From Clostridiales bacterium UBA3277 (GTDB taxonomy: Bacteria; Bacillota; Clostridia; Oscillospirales; Oscillospiraceae): a stretch of 8,019 bases of DNA. The stretch is taken from the NCBI GenBank assembly GCA_002362145.1, contig DETX01000037.1, positions 1 through 8,019 of the forward strand, read 5' to 3'. The first letter of the stretch is position 1. Each line of letters opens with the position of its first letter. The notes beneath the pieces were generated by a model. That model was not told the origin of the DNA and searched no databases. It was given only the letters and a program-made list of their open reading frames with translations. Shown here in pieces: positions 5,704 to 8,019 of this stretch. Made by a program: the position numbers and the translations under genes.

Positions 5704-5732
5704 ATTATAGTTTAGACCCGGGGTAAATGCAA
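5704..5732 (-). promoter_or_regulatory. Promoter of the fucosyltransferase-dCMP deaminase unit
   Basis: On the minus strand a perfect TATAAT (5704-5709) lies 17 bp from TTGCAT (5727-5732), which keeps only the TTG of the -35 consensus. The start would be near 5697, giving a short leader of about 22 nt to the GTG. It sits just downstream of the dnaJ terminator, as expected for a new transcription unit. Confidence 0.65.
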
Positions 5733-5753
5733 GTATTTCCTGGCTTTCCGGCG

Positions 5754-5780
5754 AAAAAAAGAAAGGCCCGGAGGCCTTCC
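5754..5780 (-). terminator. Intrinsic terminator of the dnaK-dnaJ operon
   Basis: On the minus strand GGAAGGCC pairs with GGCCTTTC (one G-T wobble) around a TCCG tetraloop and is followed directly by seven T residues (5754-5760). The stem begins three bases past the dnaJ stop codon. This is a textbook Rho-independent terminator, and it separates the chaperone operon from the fucosyltransferase promoter. Confidence 0.9.
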
Positions 5781-5783
5781 TTT

Positions 5784-6923
5784 TTATTCAAACAGGTCCT
5801 TGATCATGTCGGCGAATTTCTTGCGCTTGGGGGTCTCCTCGGAGGAGTTCTCCAGCTGGCGCAGCAGCTCCTTCTGCTCCCGGGTCAGGTGGGTGGGGGT
5901 CTCCACCACCACCGTGAATCGGTGGTCGCCCCGGCGGCGGGTGCCCGTCTCCGGCACGCCCTTGTCCCGCAGGACGAATTCCTTGCCGGTCTGGGTGCCC
6001 TCAGGCAGGTCGAATTTCACCATGCCGTCCAGGGTGGGCACGTCGATCTGGGCGCCCAGGGCCGCCTGGGAGAAGGTGATGGGCACCTCGCAGTAGACAT
6101 CGTAGTCTCGGCGGGTGAAGATGGGATGGCGCTTGATGTAAATCTGCACCAGCAGATCCCCGTTGACGCCGCCGCCGGAGCCCACGCAGCCCTCGCCCCG
6201 GACCCGGACGCTCTGTCCCTCGTCCACACCGGCGGGGATTTTCACCTTCTTGCGCACCGTCCGGCGGACCTTGCCCTTGCCCTTGCAGGTGGTGCAGGGG
6301 GTCTTGATGATCTTGCCCCGGCCGCCGCAGCGGGGACACACGGAGCTGGACTGCATCTGCATACCCATGAAATTCTGAACCGTGCGGACCTGGCCGGTGC
6401 CCTGGCACTGCTGGCAGGTCTCGATGACCCCGTCGGCGGAGCCGGTGCCCTTACAGGCGGCGCAGTTTTCGATGCGCTGGGCGGAGACCTCCTTCTCACA
6501 GCCGAAGGCGGCCTCCTCGAAGGTCAGCTCCAGCTGAGTCAGCACATTTTCGCCCCGGCGGGCGGCGTTCTGCCGGGGGCCCTGACGGCTACCGCCGCCG
6601 AAGAACTCTCCAAAGATGTCCCCCAGGTCCCCGAAATCTCCAAAGCCGCCGAAGCCCCCGCCGTAACCGCCGCCGCCGGCGGCGAAGTTGGGGTCTACTC
6701 CGGCAAAGCCGAACTGGTCGTACTTGGCCTTCTTATCCGGGTCGGAGAGGACCTCGTATGCCTCGCCGATCTCCTTGAACTTTTCCTCGGCTTCCTTATC
6801 GCCGGGGTTGCGGTCCGGATGGTACTTCATCGCACCCTTGCGGTAGGCCTTTTTGATATCCTCGGCGCTGGCGTCCTTGCCGACGCCCAGCACCTCATAG
6901 TAATCGCGTTTATTCTCAGCCAT
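5784..6923 (-). CDS. dnaJ: Chaperone protein DnaJ (Hsp40, type I)
   Basis: A 379-residue cytosolic co-chaperone that delivers unfolded proteins to DnaK and stimulates its ATPase. The order is that of a full type I DnaJ: J domain at about 7-70 with HPD at 35-37; Gly/Phe-rich linker at about 82-112; zinc centre with four CxxCxGxG repeats at C154/C157, C170/C173, C196/C199 and C210/C213; then the two-part beta client-binding region (about 220-345) and a charged C-terminal tail ending [12 protein letters not shown]. Length is normal (about 370-390). The ATG is preceded by GAGG with seven bases of spacing. It lies 69 bp after dnaK, with a strong hairpin in the gap, and ends at an intrinsic terminator, so it is the last gene of the dnaK operon. 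No defect is seen. Confidence 0.98.
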   Translation of the reverse strand: MAENKRDYYEVLGVGKDASAEDIKKAYRKGAMKYHPDRNPGDKEAEEKFKEIGEAYEVLSDPDKKAKYDQFGFAGVDPNFAAGGGGYGGGFGGFGDFGDLGDIFGEFFGGGSRQGPRQNAARRGENVLTQLELTFEEAAFGCEKEVSAQRIENCAACKGTGSADGVIETCQQCQGTGQVRTVQNFMGMQMQSSSVCPRCGGRGKIIKTPCTTCKGKGKVRRTVRKKVKIPAGVDEGQSVRVRGEGCVGSGGGVNGDLLVQIYIKRHPIFTRRDYDVYCEVPITFSQAALGAQIDVPTLDGMVKFDLPEGTQTGKEFVLRDKGVPETGTRRRGDHRFTVVVETPTHLTREQKELLRQLENSSEETPKRKKFADMIKDLFE

Positions 6924-6930
6924 GTTCTTA

Positions 6931-6934
6931 CCTC
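6931..6934 (-). promoter_or_regulatory. Ribosome binding site of dnaJ
   Basis: GAGG on the minus strand, within TTGAGGT, seven bases before the dnaJ ATG. It lies outside the upstream hairpin (6953-6982) and so stays accessible when that hairpin forms. Confidence 0.7.
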
Positions 6935-6952
6935 AATCCGCAAAATACACCA

Positions 6953-6982
6953 ATAAGGGGCGGCGTTTTTGCCGCCCCTTAT
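6953..6982 (-). other. Perfect 12-bp intercistronic hairpin between dnaK and dnaJ
   Basis: ATAAGGGGCGGC (6953-6964) pairs without mismatch with GCCGCCCCTTAT (6971-6982) around the 6-nt loop GTTTTT. It starts about 10 bp past the dnaK stop codon. On the minus strand the stem is followed by TGGTGTATTTTG, not a clean T-run, so full termination is unlikely. Inference: it may partly terminate, or protect the dnaK mRNA end after cleavage, lowering dnaJ output relative to dnaK. Confidence 0.7.
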
Positions 6983-6992
6983 ATGGGACAGA

Positions 6993-8019
6993 TTAGTCTA
7001 CAGTCTCGTAGTCCGCGTCCACAACACCGTCGTCGCCGGGCTGCTGGGGGTTCCCCTGAGCGCCCTGGGGATTTGCCTGCTGGTAGAGCTTCTCGGAGAC
7101 CTTGTAGAAGGCCTGCTGGACTTCCTCGGTGGCTGCCTTGATGGCGGCAATGTCATTGCCCTTGTTGACTTCCTTGAGCTTGTCGATGGCAGACTGGATG
7201 CTGGCCTTTTCGGAGGCGTCGATCTTGTCGCCCAGCTCGCCCAGGGTCTTTTCGGTCTGGTAGACGGTCTGGTCGGCGGCGTTGTGGGTGTCCACCTCGT
7301 CCTTGCGGGCCTTATCCTCGGCGGCGTATTGCTCGGCTTCCTTCACGGCCTTGTCGATATCCTCCTGGCTGAGGTTGGTGGAGGCGGTGATGGAGATGTT
7401 CTGCTCCTTGCCGGTGCCCAGGTCCTTGGCGGAGACCTTCACGATGCCGTTGGCGTCGATGTCGAAGGAGACCTCGATCTGAGGCACACCCCGGGGGGCG
7501 GGAGCGATGCCGGTAAGCTGGAAGCGGCCCAGGGTCTTATTGTAAGCCGCCATCTCCCGCTCGCCCTGGAGGACGTGGACCTCAACGGAGGTCTGGCCGT
7601 CGGCGGCGGTGGAGAAGATCTGGCTCTTGTGGGTGGGGATGGTGGTGTTGCGGTCGATCAGACGGGTGAACACGCCGCCCATGGTCTCGATGCCCAGGGA
7701 CAGGGGGGTCACATCCAGCAGCAGGATGTCCTGAACGTCGCCGGTGAGGACGCCGCCCTGGATGGCAGCACCCACGGCCACGCACTCGTCGGGGTTGATG
7801 CCCTTGAAGCCTTCCTTGCCGGTGAAGGACTTGACGGCCTCCTGCACGGCGGGGATACGAGTGGAGCCGCCCACCAGCAGGACCTTGTGGATGTCGGAGG
7901 CGCTGAGGCCCGCATCGGACATGGCCTGACGGACAGGCTTCATGGTCCGCTCCACCAGATCGGCGGTCAGCTCATTGAACTTGGCCCGGCTCAGGGTCAC
8001 ATCCAGATGCTTGGGGCCG
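6993..8019 (-). CDS. dnaK: Chaperone protein DnaK (Hsp70), C-terminal part; 5' end beyond the window
   Basis: The visible 341 residues are the last part of DnaK, the ATP-driven Hsp70 that binds exposed hydrophobic segments of client proteins. The frame is open to the window edge and reads [20 protein letters not shown] at its visible start, so the true start lies outside. Following it are the nucleotide-binding-domain motif [13 protein letters not shown], the [12 protein letters not shown] segment, the interdomain linker [16 protein letters not shown], the beta substrate-binding domain with [19 protein letters not shown] and VHVLQGER, the helical lid, a Gln/Pro/Gly-rich tail and the acidic terminus VDADYETVD. 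Complete DnaK has about 600-640 residues, so somewhat over half is present. dnaJ follows. By family knowledge grpE and hrcA may lie upstream, but this is not visible. Confidence 0.98.
   Translation of the reverse strand, partial: GPKHLDVTLSRAKFNELTADLVERTMKPVRQAMSDAGLSASDIHKVLLVGGSTRIPAVQEAVKSFTGKEGFKGINPDECVAVGAAIQGGVLTGDVQDILLLDVTPLSLGIETMGGVFTRLIDRNTTIPTHKSQIFSTAADGQTSVEVHVLQGEREMAAYNKTLGRFQLTGIAPAPRGVPQIEVSFDIDANGIVKVSAKDLGTGKEQNISITASTNLSQEDIDKAVKEAEQYAAEDKARKDEVDTHNAADQTVYQTEKTLGELGDKIDASEKASIQSAIDKLKEVNKGNDIAAIKAATEEVQQAFYKVSEKLYQQANPQGAQGNPQQPGDDGVVDADYETVD

Noticed and set aside
6640..6690. Repetitive CCGCCG tract as a microsatellite
   Set aside because: It encodes the expected Gly/Phe-rich linker of DnaJ, so the repetition is explained by the protein.
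5727..6956. A 409-codon plus-strand frame antisense to dnaJ
   Set aside because: dnaJ is unmistakable on the minus strand. The antisense product is low-complexity Gly/Ala/Leu/His with no motif and starts inside a promoter and terminator region.

Overview
The window looks like part of the chromosome of a high-G+C member of the Clostridia, most likely an Oscillospiraceae-type gut anaerobe (Flavonifractor/Lawsonibacter/Oscillibacter-like). This rests on the dnaK-dnaJ order, a DnaK linker and DnaJ zinc centre of Firmicutes type, an HAE1-type RND pump with a large coiled-coil insertion, AGGAG-like ribosome binding sites and strongly GC-biased codons. The taxonomic call is inference. No phage, plasmid, CRISPR, rRNA or tRNA signature was found.

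Every gene is on the minus strand, so in transcription order the window runs from high to low coordinates. First comes the 3' half of dnaK (6993-8019, cut by the window edge), then a strong 12-bp intercistronic hairpin, then complete dnaJ (5784-6923), closed by a textbook intrinsic terminator (5754-5780). A new promoter with a perfect TATAAT box and a 15-bp operator-like dyad (5685-5732) drives a GT10 fucosyltransferase-like gene (4665-5675). It is followed 27 bp later by a dCMP deaminase gene (4143-4637), and the pair ends at a GC-rich terminator (3994-4040). Another promoter (3942-3970), overlapped by an imperfect dyad, leads into a 1244-residue RND exporter (169-3903).

Downstream of the exporter lies an AT-rich block (1-168; 48 of 168 bases are G or C) made of four consecutive hairpins. 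Three of them abut with no spacer. The block begins CTGATA and ends TATCAG and sits between two copies of TATTAC, the second of which contains the exporter's stop codon. This is the layout of a small non-coding mobile repeat (MITE-like) or a structured RNA, and it is the least explained part of the window.

The genes do not form one pathway. DnaK and DnaJ are partner chaperones. The deaminase feeds dUMP/dTMP synthesis. The fucosyltransferase probably decorates a surface or exported glycan. The RND protein is a membrane exporter with no adaptor gene beside it in the visible region. Most of the window is ordinary core genome. The second looks are the hairpin block, the RND coiled-coil insertion, the orphan GT10 gene with its promoter dyad, and the dnaK-dnaJ hairpin.
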